A model generated the notes under the pieces. The model did not search any database. It saw only the letters and a program-made list of their open reading frames with translations, and was not told the origin of the DNA. 64,000 nt of DNA, from NCBI GenBank assembly GCA_049340005.1, contig JBMPIY010000007.1. One strand, given 5' to 3'. The stretch is from CAXBDP01 sp963974465 (lineage in GTDB: Bacteria > Bacteroidota > Bacteroidia > Cytophagales > Cyclobacteriaceae). Below, one piece after another: positions 8,799 through 17,507 of the stretch; position 1 is the first letter of the stretch; the number at the start of each line of letters is the position of its first letter. The position numbers and the translations under genes are program-made.

Positions 8799-10025
8799 TT
8801 AATACCTAGCCGCTAATAGCAAACTCAAATCTTTAAATCTCATATTGAATTTTTGGGCTAAAGGCTCATTGGTAAGTGTGCCTTTATACATATATATGCC
8901 TTTCATAAACCACTTATGCGTATGGATGAATTCATTAATTCCACCATTATCGGCAGCTTGTAAAAGTATTGGCGCAAAGATATTACTTATTACTGTTGTT
9001 GCTGTTCTGGCTACTCTAGAGGCGATATTTGGCACGCAATAGTGGATTACTCCATGCTTTACAAAAACTGGTTTTTCATGAGTAGTAATTTCGGATGTCT
9101 CTACACAACCGCCTTGGTCTATGCCCACATCTATCATAATCGAACCAGACTTCATACTTGCAATCATTTCTTCGGTAATCACAATTCTATTTCTCCCCTT
9201 TTCGGCTCTTAATGCCGCAACTACAATATCCGCTTCTCTCAAGGCTTTACCCAAATTGATTGAATCAATTGTTGATGTAGAAATACCTTGTCCCAGCAAA
9301 TGCCTGATTCTTCTCAACTTATAAAGGTGATTATCAAAAACTCTAATTTCTGCTCCAAGGCCTAATGCAGTACGAGCTGCAAATTCACCAACTGTACCTG
9401 CTCCAATTATCAGTACGTTGGTTGGTGGCACACCTGTGATTCCACCTACTATAATTCCTTGTCCGCTTTTCACATTGCTTAAATATTCAGATGCAATAAG
9501 CATAGACATACTTCCAGCGATTTCAGACATTGCTCTCACAAGTGGCATTCCACCTACTTTGTCTTGAATCAATTCATAAGCGACAGCAGTAATTTTTTTC
9601 TTGGAAATTCCTTCGAGGTAATCGGCGCTGAGATTTCCCATTTGCATAGCAGATATAAGCGTGCTACCATGCTGCATCATTTCAATTTCAGCTATTGTTG
9701 GAGGCTCTACTTTTAAGACGACATCTGCTTCCAAAGCCTCTTTTGCGGAGTAAACAATATGTGCTCCCGCCTCGCTATATTCTCTATCCGAAAACTTAGC
9801 TGTGAGCCCAGCAGCTGTTTCAAACACTATTCTATGACCATTCAGTGTCAATACCTTAACTCCTTCTGGTGTAAGTGCTACCCGATTCTCTTGCAATGCA
9901 GTTTCGCGCGGAATGCCTATGGTTAATTTTCCCTTCTGAGGCTTTACTTCCAAGAGTTTTTCTTGTGTAATATAACTTTCACTAGGCGTGAATATGGCGG
10001 AACTCTTTATGCTCTTCTCAGTCAT
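8799..10025 (-). CDS. ald: Alanine dehydrogenase-like NAD(P)-dependent oxidoreductase
   Basis: A 408-residue member of the alanine dehydrogenase/transhydrogenase-alpha family. The N-terminal domain has GIPRET near 37-42, the substrate-binding ENRVALTP (Arg48) and LKVEPP (Lys105). The Rossmann domain has VLIIGAGTVGEFAAR near 204-218, and IDQGG with Asp303. Compared with classical Ald (about 371 residues) it has an N-terminal extension of about 30 residues. By my alignment from memory the position of the catalytic His96 of the M. tuberculosis enzyme is Gln128, within TLISAMQMG. It may therefore not be a standard alanine dehydrogenase. Its start overlaps the end of tsaE by 8 bases, so the two are co-transcribed. 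Confidence 0.8.
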   Translation of the reverse strand: MTEKSIKSSAIFTPSESYITQEKLLEVKPQKGKLTIGIPRETALQENRVALTPEGVKVLTLNGHRIVFETAAGLTAKFSDREYSEAGAHIVYSAKEALEADVVLKVEPPTIAEIEMMQHGSTLISAMQMGNLSADYLEGISKKKITAVAYELIQDKVGGMPLVRAMSEIAGSMSMLIASEYLSNVKSGQGIIVGGITGVPPTNVLIIGAGTVGEFAARTALGLGAEIRVFDNHLYKLRRIRHLLGQGISTSTIDSINLGKALREADIVVAALRAEKGRNRIVITEEMIASMKSGSIMIDVGIDQGGCVETSEITTHEKPVFVKHGVIHYCVPNIASRVARTATTVISNIFAPILLQAADNGGINEFIHTHKWFMKGIYMYKGTLTNEPLAQKFNMRFKDLSLLLAARY

Positions 10026-10440
10026 TTTGCGATAAGGTTATAATACGACTGTCATCATCATTTACCAGAATATCTATTCTCCAATAAGGAGTGTCAATTA
10101 ATTCCATTACTAAAGATGACCATTCAATTAGGCACAAGTTCCCTGAGTACAAATATTCATCAAATCCGAGCTCCTTTGCTTCTTCTATGTTTTTAATACG
10201 GTAGAAATCAAAATGATAAATAGGCTCACCAGCACCATTTTCATATTCGTTGACAATAGAAAATGTTGGACTATTCACTGTATCCCTAACTCCCAGCTTT
10301 TTGCAAAGTGCTTTTATAAGAGTAGTTTTCCCAGCTCCCATTTGACCTTCCACAAGCCAAATTCCTTTCGAACCGATATGATTAATGATTTTGAGAGCGG
10401 TGTTATCCAGCTCTGCTAAATCCTTACAAATTATCTTCAA
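10018..10440 (-). CDS. tsaE: tRNA threonylcarbamoyladenosine biosynthesis ATPase TsaE
   Basis: The ATPase partner of TsaB/TsaD in making t6A37 on tRNAs that read ANN codons. The 140-residue length is typical. Motifs: Walker A EGQMGAGKTT near 31-40, SPTFSIVNEY near 58-67, HFDFYRI near 76-82, and LIEWSS near 104-109. Acts in the cytoplasm. It lies 13 bases downstream of porX and overlaps the ald-like gene by 8 bases, so porX, tsaE and ald probably form one transcript. Confidence 0.93.
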   Translation of the reverse strand: MKIICKDLAELDNTALKIINHIGSKGIWLVEGQMGAGKTTLIKALCKKLGVRDTVNSPTFSIVNEYENGAGEPIYHFDFYRIKNIEEAKELGFDEYLYSGNLCLIEWSSLVMELIDTPYWRIDILVNDDDSRIITLSQND

Positions 10441-10453
10441 CTTAGAATTGTGT

Positions 10454-12013
10454 CTATTTTTTCGAAGATAAAGAAATAACAGGAATTATCATTTCCTCTA
10501 ACGAAATTCCTCCATGTTGGAATGTGTCCTTGTAGTAATTAACGTAGTAATTATAATTATTGGGATAAGCGAAGAAATAGTCCGAAGTAGCAAAAGCATA
10601 GCTAGTTGAAATATTCATTTTAGGTAATTGGAAATCATCTGGTCTAGGGACGGTAAGCACTTTGTCGCTTTTGTCATATCCAAGATTTTTGCCCTGCTTA
10701 TATCTCAAATTGGTATTTGTATTTTTATCCCCAATGATTTTGTAAGGTTTTTTCACTCGGATAGTCCCATGATCTGTAGTGATTATTAATTTATGCCCTT
10801 TTTCAGAAATTCTTTTCAAAGCCTCTAAAAGTGGTGAATGTTCAAACCAGGATAAGGTAAGTGAGCGATAAGCTGATTCGTCTGCTGCCAATTCTCTAAT
10901 CATCTGCAAGTCTGTACGGGCATGTGAAAGCATGTCCACAAAATTGAAAACCAGCACATTGAGATCATTATTATAGAGATTATTGAATTGATCAAGTAAT
11001 TGACGGCCTTGATTAACATGAATAATTTTATGGTAACTCATTTTAATATTGAGTTTTTCTCGCTTCAATTGTTCGGCTAAAAATGCTTCTTCATTCATAT
11101 TTTTACCATCTTCCTCGCCTTCACCTACCCATAGATTCGGATGCTTTTTTTCCATCTCCAATGGCAATAAGCCAGAGAAAATTGAATTACGGCTATAGGC
11201 TGTGGTGGTTGGCAAGATTGAATAATAAGAGCTTTCCTCATCTATATTGAAATACTGAGAAACTACTGGTTCAATTACTTTCCATTGATCATACCTGAGA
11301 TTATCTATCACAATAAAGAAAAGAGGCTCACCCGGTTCAAGCTTAGGAAAAACAACCTCCCGCATCAGTTTGTGAGAAAGTAAGGGCTTATCAGAATTTT
11401 TTTCGTCTAACCAATCTTCATAGTTTTCCTTTATGTATTTAGTAAACTTTGTATTTGCTTCATCCTTCTGCATTTCAAGAACTTCAGCCATTCCTTTATT
11501 TTCGGTCTCATCAATTTCTAATTCCCAATAAACTAGCTTCTTGTAAATATCAGCCCATTCTTCTGGGCTCAAGTGATCGTCGAATGCCATACTTAGGTTT
11601 CGGAAATCTTGCTGATAACCCATATTGGTTTTTTCGCTAACCAGTCTCTTGTTTTCCAGAATTTTCTTTGCTGAAAGTAAAATCTGATTTGGATTAAGCG
11701 GCTTTATCAGATAATCGGCAATTTTAGATCCGATTGCTTCTTCCATTATTGACTCTTCTTCAGACTTTGTGATCATTACCACAGGTAAAGAAGGTCTCAT
11801 ATTTTTGAGATAAGTTAAAGTCTCCAAACCAGACATACCAGGCATATTTTCATCTAAAAAAACAAGATCGAAATTTTGCTTTTCGACTAATGCCAGAGCA
11901 TCGGAGCCGCTATTTACTGGGGTAATATCATAGCCTTTGGCAGTTAAAAAAAGGATGTGTGGTTTCAGAAGGTCTATCTCGTCATCTGCCCACAAAATAT
12001 TATATCTTTGCAT
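10454..12013 (-). CDS. porX: PorX-type response regulator with PglZ phosphatase-superfamily domain
   Basis: The first about 120 residues are a CheY-like receiver: WADDE near 9-13, phosphoacceptor Asp in FLDENMPG near 52-59, Thr/Ser in VMITKSE, and Lys in LIKPLNP. After a helical linker, residues of about 205-519 form a PglZ (alkaline-phosphatase superfamily) domain with metal-site motifs FIVIDNLRYDQW, TTTAYSRNSIFSG (nucleophile Thr), NFVDMLSHAR and ITTDHGT. This architecture is that of PorX, which with the kinase PorY controls type IX secretion genes and, from published work on the family, hydrolyses phosphodiesters. No DNA-binding domain is present. It diverges from the HD protein gene with 52 bases between. 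Confidence 0.92.
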   Translation of the reverse strand: MQRYNILWADDEIDLLKPHILFLTAKGYDITPVNSGSDALALVEKQNFDLVFLDENMPGMSGLETLTYLKNMRPSLPVVMITKSEEESIMEEAIGSKIADYLIKPLNPNQILLSAKKILENKRLVSEKTNMGYQQDFRNLSMAFDDHLSPEEWADIYKKLVYWELEIDETENKGMAEVLEMQKDEANTKFTKYIKENYEDWLDEKNSDKPLLSHKLMREVVFPKLEPGEPLFFIVIDNLRYDQWKVIEPVVSQYFNIDEESSYYSILPTTTAYSRNSIFSGLLPLEMEKKHPNLWVGEGEEDGKNMNEEAFLAEQLKREKLNIKMSYHKIIHVNQGRQLLDQFNNLYNNDLNVLVFNFVDMLSHARTDLQMIRELAADESAYRSLTLSWFEHSPLLEALKRISEKGHKLIITTDHGTIRVKKPYKIIGDKNTNTNLRYKQGKNLGYDKSDKVLTVPRPDDFQLPKMNISTSYAFATSDYFFAYPNNYNYYVNYYKDTFQHGGISLEEMIIPVISLSSKK

Positions 12014-12065
12014 AGTTGTTTACTAAGTCCCAAGTTACATTAAAACCCTTAATTCGGGCTCCAAT

Positions 12066-13292
12066 TTGAATAAGAAAAAAATTTTTAATGATCCTGTTTA
12101 TGGATTTATCTCCATTCCAAGCGAATTGATTTTTGATATAATCGAACACCCTTACTTCCAACGGTTACGCAGGATTAAGCAACTCGGTTTAACCGACTAT
12201 GTATATCCCGGTGCATTACATACCAGATTTCATCATGCGATTGGAGCTATGCACCTGATGAAGATCACTTTGGACAATTTGAGGGACAAAGGAAATGAAA
12301 TTAGCGATGAAGAATATGAAGCAGCTTTAATTGCGATTTTACTGCACGATATCGGGCATGGTCCGTTTTCGCATGCATTGGAATTTAGCTTACTCAAAAA
12401 TATTCAGCACGAATTACTTTCCTCATTATTAATAAACGAGCTCAATACTCAATTTGATGGAGCCTTAGATTTGGCTGTAAAGATTTTCAACAACCAATAC
12501 AAACGCACTTTTTTTAACCAGCTCGTCGCAAGCCAATTAGATATCGACAGGCTTGATTACTTGAAAAGAGATAGCTTCTTTACTGGTGTTTCCGAAGGTA
12601 CAATTGGTGCAGAAAGAATCATCAAGTTACTTGATGTCCGTAATGATCAATTACTAGTGGAAGAAAAGGGTATTTATAGCATTGAGAATTTTTTGAATGC
12701 TCGAAGACTCATGTATTGGCAGGTTTATTTGCATAAAACTTCAGTAAGTGCAGAAAGGATGTTGATTAGCTTGATTAATCGAGCTAAATATCTTTGTGAA
12801 CAGGGGGTGGAATTAATTGGAAGTGAGAGTTTGTTGATATTCCTAAAATCAAATGTTTCGCAAAAGGACTTTGAAAGTCAGCCAAATTATTTGAGTCATT
12901 TTGCTAATTTGGACGACTTCGACATTTGGGGAGCTATTAAGATGTGGCAATCTCATGAGGATAAGATTCTGAACACATTAGCAAACTGTCTTTTAAAACG
13001 AAAATTATTCAAAGTAAAACTTTCGAATGAAGAATTCAGTAATGAACAAAAGTTGGAGATAAAAACTAAACTGGAGAATGAACTTTGTATTGCTAAAGCA
13101 GATATAAAGTACTTTTACGATGAAGGAAGTATTAGTAATTCAGCTTATATGTCCCAACAAAGGATTTATATCTTAACTAAAAAGGGAAACATTATAGATA
13201 TTGCTGATGCGGCAGATTTACCTAATATCCAAGCTCTGAGTAAAATCGTAAAGAAAAACTATATCTGCTGGGCTAAAAACCTAACTTTGTAA
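12066..13292 (+). CDS. HD-domain phosphohydrolase (dGTPase/SAMHD1-like)
   Basis: A 408-residue cytoplasmic protein. HD metal-ligand motifs: FHHAIGAMHL near 55-64, LLHDIGHGPFSHALE near 92-106 (the HD pair), and DIDRLDYLKRD near 154-164. This arrangement matches the dNTP triphosphohydrolase-like HD family; the true substrate is unproven. The start is a TTG at 12066. It is chosen because the family begins at this point (NKKKIFNDPVYGF) and no in-frame ATG or GTG lies upstream in the short divergent spacer from porX. It is followed by lpxD after 73 bases. Confidence 0.85.
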   Translation: MNKKKIFNDPVYGFISIPSELIFDIIEHPYFQRLRRIKQLGLTDYVYPGALHTRFHHAIGAMHLMKITLDNLRDKGNEISDEEYEAALIAILLHDIGHGPFSHALEFSLLKNIQHELLSSLLINELNTQFDGALDLAVKIFNNQYKRTFFNQLVASQLDIDRLDYLKRDSFFTGVSEGTIGAERIIKLLDVRNDQLLVEEKGIYSIENFLNARRLMYWQVYLHKTSVSAERMLISLINRAKYLCEQGVELIGSESLLIFLKSNVSQKDFESQPNYLSHFANLDDFDIWGAIKMWQSHEDKILNTLANCLLKRKLFKVKLSNEEFSNEQKLEIKTKLENELCIAKADIKYFYDEGSISNSAYMSQQRIYILTKKGNIIDIADAADLPNIQALSKIVKKNYICWAKNLTL

Positions 13293-13365
13293 AAATTTGA
13301 CATTCAAGATTCTCACTGATATTTAACAAAATGAATATCAGCGATTTATACAAAACACGCTTACT

Positions 13366-14391
13366 ATGAAAATAAGTGTTGAACAAATTGCCTTTTTGAT
13401 TTCTGGAAAGGTAGAAGGCAATCCTAAAGCAACAATCCATACTGCGGGAAAAATAGAAAATGCAAAGGAGGGTGAAATTGCTTTTTTCGCTAATCCCAAA
13501 TACGAAGAATATATATATAGCACAAATGCATCAGCTGTAATTGTTAAACATGATTTCAAACCTAAAAAATCAATTAATACAACCTTAATTCGGGTTGAGG
13601 ATCCTTATTCTGCTTTCTCTAAACTATTAGAGGAATATCAGAAAATGATAAAGGAAGAGAAAATGGGCATTGAAGAGCCTTCATTTGTAGGTACTGGAAC
13701 AAACATTGGTGAAGGAATTTTCAGAGGTGCATTTTCTTATATTGGTCATCATTGTACTATAGGGTCGAATGTTAAGATTTATCCGCAGGTTTGGGTCGGC
13801 GAGAATGTCTCTGTCGGAAACAACACTATAATATTTGCGGGAGCGAAGATTTATCCGGGATCTGTAATAGGATCAAATTGCGTAATACATGCCGGAGCTG
13901 TAATTGGTAGCGATGGATTTGGTTTTGCTCCACAATCAGATGGCACCTACAAGACTATTCCACAACTGGGCAATGTAATCCTCGAAGATAATGTTTCTAT
14001 CGGAGCCAATACGACAATAGATTGTGCAACAACTGGCTCAACTATAATTCGCAAAGGCTGCAAGCTTGACAATTTAGTAATGATAGCGCACAATGTAGAA
14101 ATTGGTGCCAACACAGTAATAGCTGCCCAAGCAGGCATATCAGGATCTAGCAAATTAGGCAACAATTGTGTGCTTGGTGGCCAAGTTGGAATTGCGGGGC
14201 ATTTGCATATTGCAGGCAAAACTTCTTTTGCCGCTCAGTCTGGCATGATGAAGAATGTAGAAGAAGAAAATACCGTCTGGTTGGGTTCACCAGCCTTTGA
14301 ACATAAGCAGTATTTGCGATCCTACAGTATTTTCCGAAATTTACCTGAACTTAAAGAACGAATCACCAAACTTGAAAAGGGAGATAAATAA
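13366..14391 (+). CDS. lpxD: UDP-3-O-(3-hydroxyacyl)glucosamine N-acyltransferase LpxD
   Basis: Third committed step of lipid A synthesis: transfers a 3-hydroxyacyl chain from ACP to the free amine of the UDP-GlcN intermediate. The 341 residues comprise an N-terminal uridine-binding domain (about 1-100, with IENAKEGEIAFFANPKY) and a left-handed parallel beta-helix built from hexapeptide repeats (about 105-300), followed by a C-terminal helix. The catalytic His is expected in MIAHNVEIG near 243-251. First gene of lpxD-lpxC/fabZ-lpxA, with a 24-base spacer to the next gene. Cytoplasmic homotrimer in known members. Confidence 0.94.
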   Translation: MKISVEQIAFLISGKVEGNPKATIHTAGKIENAKEGEIAFFANPKYEEYIYSTNASAVIVKHDFKPKKSINTTLIRVEDPYSAFSKLLEEYQKMIKEEKMGIEEPSFVGTGTNIGEGIFRGAFSYIGHHCTIGSNVKIYPQVWVGENVSVGNNTIIFAGAKIYPGSVIGSNCVIHAGAVIGSDGFGFAPQSDGTYKTIPQLGNVILEDNVSIGANTTIDCATTGSTIIRKGCKLDNLVMIAHNVEIGANTVIAAQAGISGSSKLGNNCVLGGQVGIAGHLHIAGKTSFAAQSGMMKNVEEENTVWLGSPAFEHKQYLRSYSIFRNLPELKERITKLEKGDK

Positions 14392-14415
14392 TTCCCATCG
14401 GTTGAGAACAATATA

Positions 14416-15810
14416 ATGAACGTAAAACAGCACACTATCAAAGAACCTGTGAGTGTAGAGGGCGTGGGTCTTCATACAGGCTTATCCTGCACAATGACTT
14501 TTATGCCAGCTCCTCCTAACCATGGAATTAAATTCCAGCGGGTGGATTTGCCAGAAAAACCAATCATCGATGCCGATGTGGACAATGTGGTAGATCTCTC
14601 AAGAGGAACGACAATAGAACAACACGGAGCTAGAGTTGGCACAATTGAGCATACCTTGGCTGCTCTAGTAGGTCTTCAGATCGATAATGTATTGATCGAA
14701 ATCAATGCTCCAGAAGCACCAATTATGGATGGCAGCTCCAGAATGTTTGTGGAAGCAATCAACAAGGTTGGTACTCAAGAGCAAAGTGCTTTAAGAAATT
14801 TCCTTGAAGTAGAGGAGAGTATTTTCTTCAGAGACCCTGCTCGCCAAGTGGAAATTGCTGCTTTACCACTCGACACTTACCGCGTTACTGTAATGGTGGA
14901 TTACAACTCACCAGTTTTGGGTTCTCAGCATGCTAGTTTGAATGACATCACAGAATTTACGAATGAGATTGCTTCCAGTCGTACATTTTGCTTTTTACAT
15001 GAACTAGAAATGCTCCACAAAAACAATCTTGTTCGTGGAGGCGACCTCAACAATGCTATTGTGATTGTAGATAGGGTCGTGGAAGATCACGAATTGGAAA
15101 GTTTAGCTAAGCTTTTTAATAAGCCGAAAATTGAAGTGAAAAAGGAAGGTATTTTAAATAATATCGACTTAAGACATAAAAATGAGCCTGCTCGCCACAA
15201 ACTATTAGATGTGATGGGTGACTTGGCTTTGGTAGGAAGACCCATAAAAGCACAAATATTAGCCGCCCGCCCGGGTCATGCTGCCAATGTAGCATTTGCC
15301 AAAAAGCTAAAACGCATGGGAGAAAATGCGGGAGGTAAAAAGGCGCCTAAATATGACCCATCCCTCCCACCTGTGATGGACATTGCAGCCATAAGTAGAA
15401 CCTTAAAGCACAGATATCCATTTGCCTTGCTTGACAAAGTCATCCATTTGGACGAAACATCTGTAACAGGAGTGAAAAATGTGACGATTAATGAGCCATT
15501 TTTCCAAGGACATTTCCCAGATAACCCTGTAATGCCAGGCGTATTACAAGTTGAAGCAATGGCGCAAACAGGAGGCATTTTAGTATTATCTACTGTACCT
15601 GACCCTGATAATTATTGGACGTACTTCCTTTCAATTGACAGCTGTAAATTCAGAAAAATGGTGATCCCGGGTGACACAATTATTTTTCATTGCAAACTGC
15701 TTGACCCAATAAAAAGAGGAATTGCCCGCATGCAAGGCATGGCCTATGTAGGAAAGACGCTCGTTTGCGAATCAATAATGACAGCTAGAATCGTAAAGAA
15801 AGATCAATGA
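14416..15810 (+). CDS. lpxC/fabZ: LpxC-FabZ bifunctional fusion (UDP-acyl-GlcNAc deacetylase / hydroxyacyl-ACP dehydratase)
   Basis: A 464-residue fusion typical of Bacteroidota. Residues 1 to about 300 are LpxC, the Zn deacetylase of lipid A synthesis: GVGLHTG near 16-22, TIEHTLAALVG near 75-85 (zinc His), and ARHKLLDVMGDLAL near 257-270 (zinc His and Asp). Residues of about 318-464 are FabZ, the dehydratase of fatty acid elongation: RYPFALLDKV near 335-344, and QGHFPDNPVMPGVLQVEAMAQ near 369-389 with catalytic His and Glu. Fusing the two links control of lipid A and fatty-acid supply, since both use 3-hydroxyacyl-ACP (inference). The stop overlaps the lpxA start by 4 bases (ATGA). Confidence 0.96.
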   Translation: MNVKQHTIKEPVSVEGVGLHTGLSCTMTFMPAPPNHGIKFQRVDLPEKPIIDADVDNVVDLSRGTTIEQHGARVGTIEHTLAALVGLQIDNVLIEINAPEAPIMDGSSRMFVEAINKVGTQEQSALRNFLEVEESIFFRDPARQVEIAALPLDTYRVTVMVDYNSPVLGSQHASLNDITEFTNEIASSRTFCFLHELEMLHKNNLVRGGDLNNAIVIVDRVVEDHELESLAKLFNKPKIEVKKEGILNNIDLRHKNEPARHKLLDVMGDLALVGRPIKAQILAARPGHAANVAFAKKLKRMGENAGGKKAPKYDPSLPPVMDIAAISRTLKHRYPFALLDKVIHLDETSVTGVKNVTINEPFFQGHFPDNPVMPGVLQVEAMAQTGGILVLSTVPDPDNYWTYFLSIDSCKFRKMVIPGDTIIFHCKLLDPIKRGIARMQGMAYVGKTLVCESIMTARIVKKDQ

Positions 15811-16586
15811 TCCATCCATTAGCATCCATAGACCCCAGTGCGAAAATCGCTGAAAATGTAAGCATTGGGCCATTTACAACGATACATGGTGATGTAGAAA
15901 TAGGCGAAGGAACTTGGATAAGCTCGAATGTCACCATTTTTAATGGTACACGAATTGGCAAAAATTGTAAAATATATCCAGGTGCAGTAATCGCTTCTAC
16001 ACCTCAAGATTTGAAGTTTGATGGCGAAAAAACCTATGTGAAAATAGGCGATAATACTGACATTAGAGAATGTGTAACCATTAGCAGAGGAACAAAAGAT
16101 CGTTTTGAAACATCCATTGGATCCAATTGTCTATTAATGGCTTATGTGCATATCGCCCACGACTGTATAGTTGGCAATAATTGCATTTTAGCTAATGCAG
16201 TTCAGCTTGCAGGACATGTAATTATTGATGAATTTGCCATTGTTGGTGGCGTAAGTGCTGTTCACCAATTTGTGAAAATAGGTGCTCATTCTATGGTGTC
16301 AGGCGGAAGCTTAGTAAGAAAAGATGTCCCACCTTATATCAAAGCAGGACGTGAACCACTTAGCTATGCTGGGATCAATTCTATCGGCTTACGAAGAAGA
16401 GGATTTAGCAATGAAACCATTAATGAGATTCAAGAAATTTATAGATTTTTATTCTTGAAAGGCTTGAATAATTCAAAAGCACTTGAAGCTGTTGAAACAG
16501 AATTGCCTGCTTCTCGGGAGAGAGATTTAATAATAACTTTTTTCAGAGAATCTGATCGAGGTATCATGAAAGGATACTCTAAATAA
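15807..16586 (+). CDS. lpxA: UDP-N-acetylglucosamine acyltransferase LpxA
   Basis: First step of lipid A synthesis: transfers a 3-hydroxyacyl chain from ACP to the 3-OH of UDP-GlcNAc. The 259-residue length is normal. A left-handed beta-helix of hexapeptide repeats covers about residues 1-185, with the catalytic His in AYVHIAHDC near 112-120. An alpha-helical C-terminal domain starts at GLRRRGFSNETI near 193. It is translationally coupled to lpxC/fabZ (ATGA overlap). Confidence 0.95.
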   Translation: MIHPLASIDPSAKIAENVSIGPFTTIHGDVEIGEGTWISSNVTIFNGTRIGKNCKIYPGAVIASTPQDLKFDGEKTYVKIGDNTDIRECVTISRGTKDRFETSIGSNCLLMAYVHIAHDCIVGNNCILANAVQLAGHVIIDEFAIVGGVSAVHQFVKIGAHSMVSGGSLVRKDVPPYIKAGREPLSYAGINSIGLRRRGFSNETINEIQEIYRFLFLKGLNNSKALEAVETELPASRERDLIITFFRESDRGIMKGYSK

Positions 16587-16597
16587 TCTGATTCTTG

Positions 16598-17221
16598 ATG
16601 GAAATCCATTTAACTGATTTAAGCAAAAGGTTTAACCGTGAATGGATATTTCATGAATTGAATTACAAGTTTTTATCTAATAAAATCTATGCAATTGTAG
16701 GACCTAATGGAAGTGGTAAATCCACACTAATACGAATTATCTCTGGGCAAATGCCCTTTACCAGCGGAAAAATAAATTACTCCTCTGGAGGAATAATTAT
16801 TTCATCTGAAAATATTTATAGGGAAATATCAATTGCAGCTCCATATATGGAGCTAATCGAAGAACTTACGTTAGAAGAAATCTGGAAATTCCACTTTAAG
16901 TTCAAAAATGGCCCTTTAATAAATGACACAGATGAGGTAATCCAAATATTGGGTTTAGAAAAAGGAAGAGGTAAGGTTATAAAGAATTATTCATCAGGCA
17001 TGAAACAGCGTCTTAAGCTTGGTTTGGCCTTTTTTTCAGATACGGAATTATTACTTCTTGATGAGCCAACAAGTAACTTAGATGAAAATGGAATGCAGAT
17101 GTATTTGAAGCTTATTGAGAATTGGAAATCAAATCGAACAATCCTCATTGGCTCTAATCAACTGCAGGAATATCAAATGTGTGATGGGAAGTTGGATATC
17201 ATCGAATTTAGTAAGAATTAG
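16598..17221 (+). CDS. ABC transporter ATP-binding protein without adjacent permease
   Basis: A single ABC cassette of 207 residues: Walker A GPNGSGKST near 34-42, signature YSSGMKQRLKLG near 133-144, and Walker B LLLLDEPTSNLD near 154-165. The ATG at 16598 is preferred over a TTG one codon before it. It follows lpxA by 11 bases and so is probably the last gene of the lpx operon. No membrane subunit is in the window, so its partner must be encoded elsewhere. A role in moving a lipid or envelope component would fit the context but is inference. Confidence 0.82.
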   Translation: MEIHLTDLSKRFNREWIFHELNYKFLSNKIYAIVGPNGSGKSTLIRIISGQMPFTSGKINYSSGGIIISSENIYREISIAAPYMELIEELTLEEIWKFHFKFKNGPLINDTDEVIQILGLEKGRGKVIKNYSSGMKQRLKLGLAFFSDTELLLLDEPTSNLDENGMQMYLKLIENWKSNRTILIGSNQLQEYQMCDGKLDIIEFSKN

Positions 17222-17297
17222 AGTCAGAAAAACTAATCAATATTGAGAACGTTTCTTAATTTGTGAGCCAATTAAGTAATGTCATATTTAAGATAAA

Positions 17298-17423
17298 ATG
17301 AAAAACAAAATAACAATTTTCTTTTTGCTTATTGCGTTAAGCATAACAGTATCGAGTTGCAGCTGGGCTGGCAACAGTGAAAACACCGGTCCGAAACCTG
17401 TAGAACCAGCTCCACAAATTTAA
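17298..17423 (+). CDS. Very small lipoprotein (41 residues), unknown function
   Basis: A short gene below usual ORF cut-offs. MKNK, then a hydrophobic segment of about 14 residues, and a lipobox ending in VSSC with Cys21 as the predicted lipidated residue. The mature peptide would be only about 21 residues, rich in Asn, Pro and Glu, ending PAPQI. A second small lipoprotein follows 84 bases downstream. The signal peptide is convincing; whether the product is made needs expression data. Confidence 0.5.
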   Translation: MKNKITIFFLLIALSITVSSCSWAGNSENTGPKPVEPAPQI

Positions 17424-17431
17424 TTCTCCAT

Positions 17432-17486
17432 AAAAAGCTTCAATAAATATATCCCAATTAGGGATGTATATTGAATTGTGCTTTAT
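17432..17486 (+). terminator. Possible hairpin between the two small lipoprotein genes
   Basis: An imperfect stem-loop. The core arms at 17451-17455 and 17461-17465 (ATCCC/GGGAT) pair around AATTA, extended outward through AT-rich partial pairing to 17435-17438 and 17480-17483. It could be a weak terminator or a processing element between the two genes. Confidence 0.3.
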
Positions 17487-17507
17487 TTAACACTTGAATT
17501 TACGAAA

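Noticed and set aside
15276..15578. Open frame antisense to lpxC/fabZ
   Set aside because: A shadow of the fusion gene, whose LpxC and FabZ motifs are intact.
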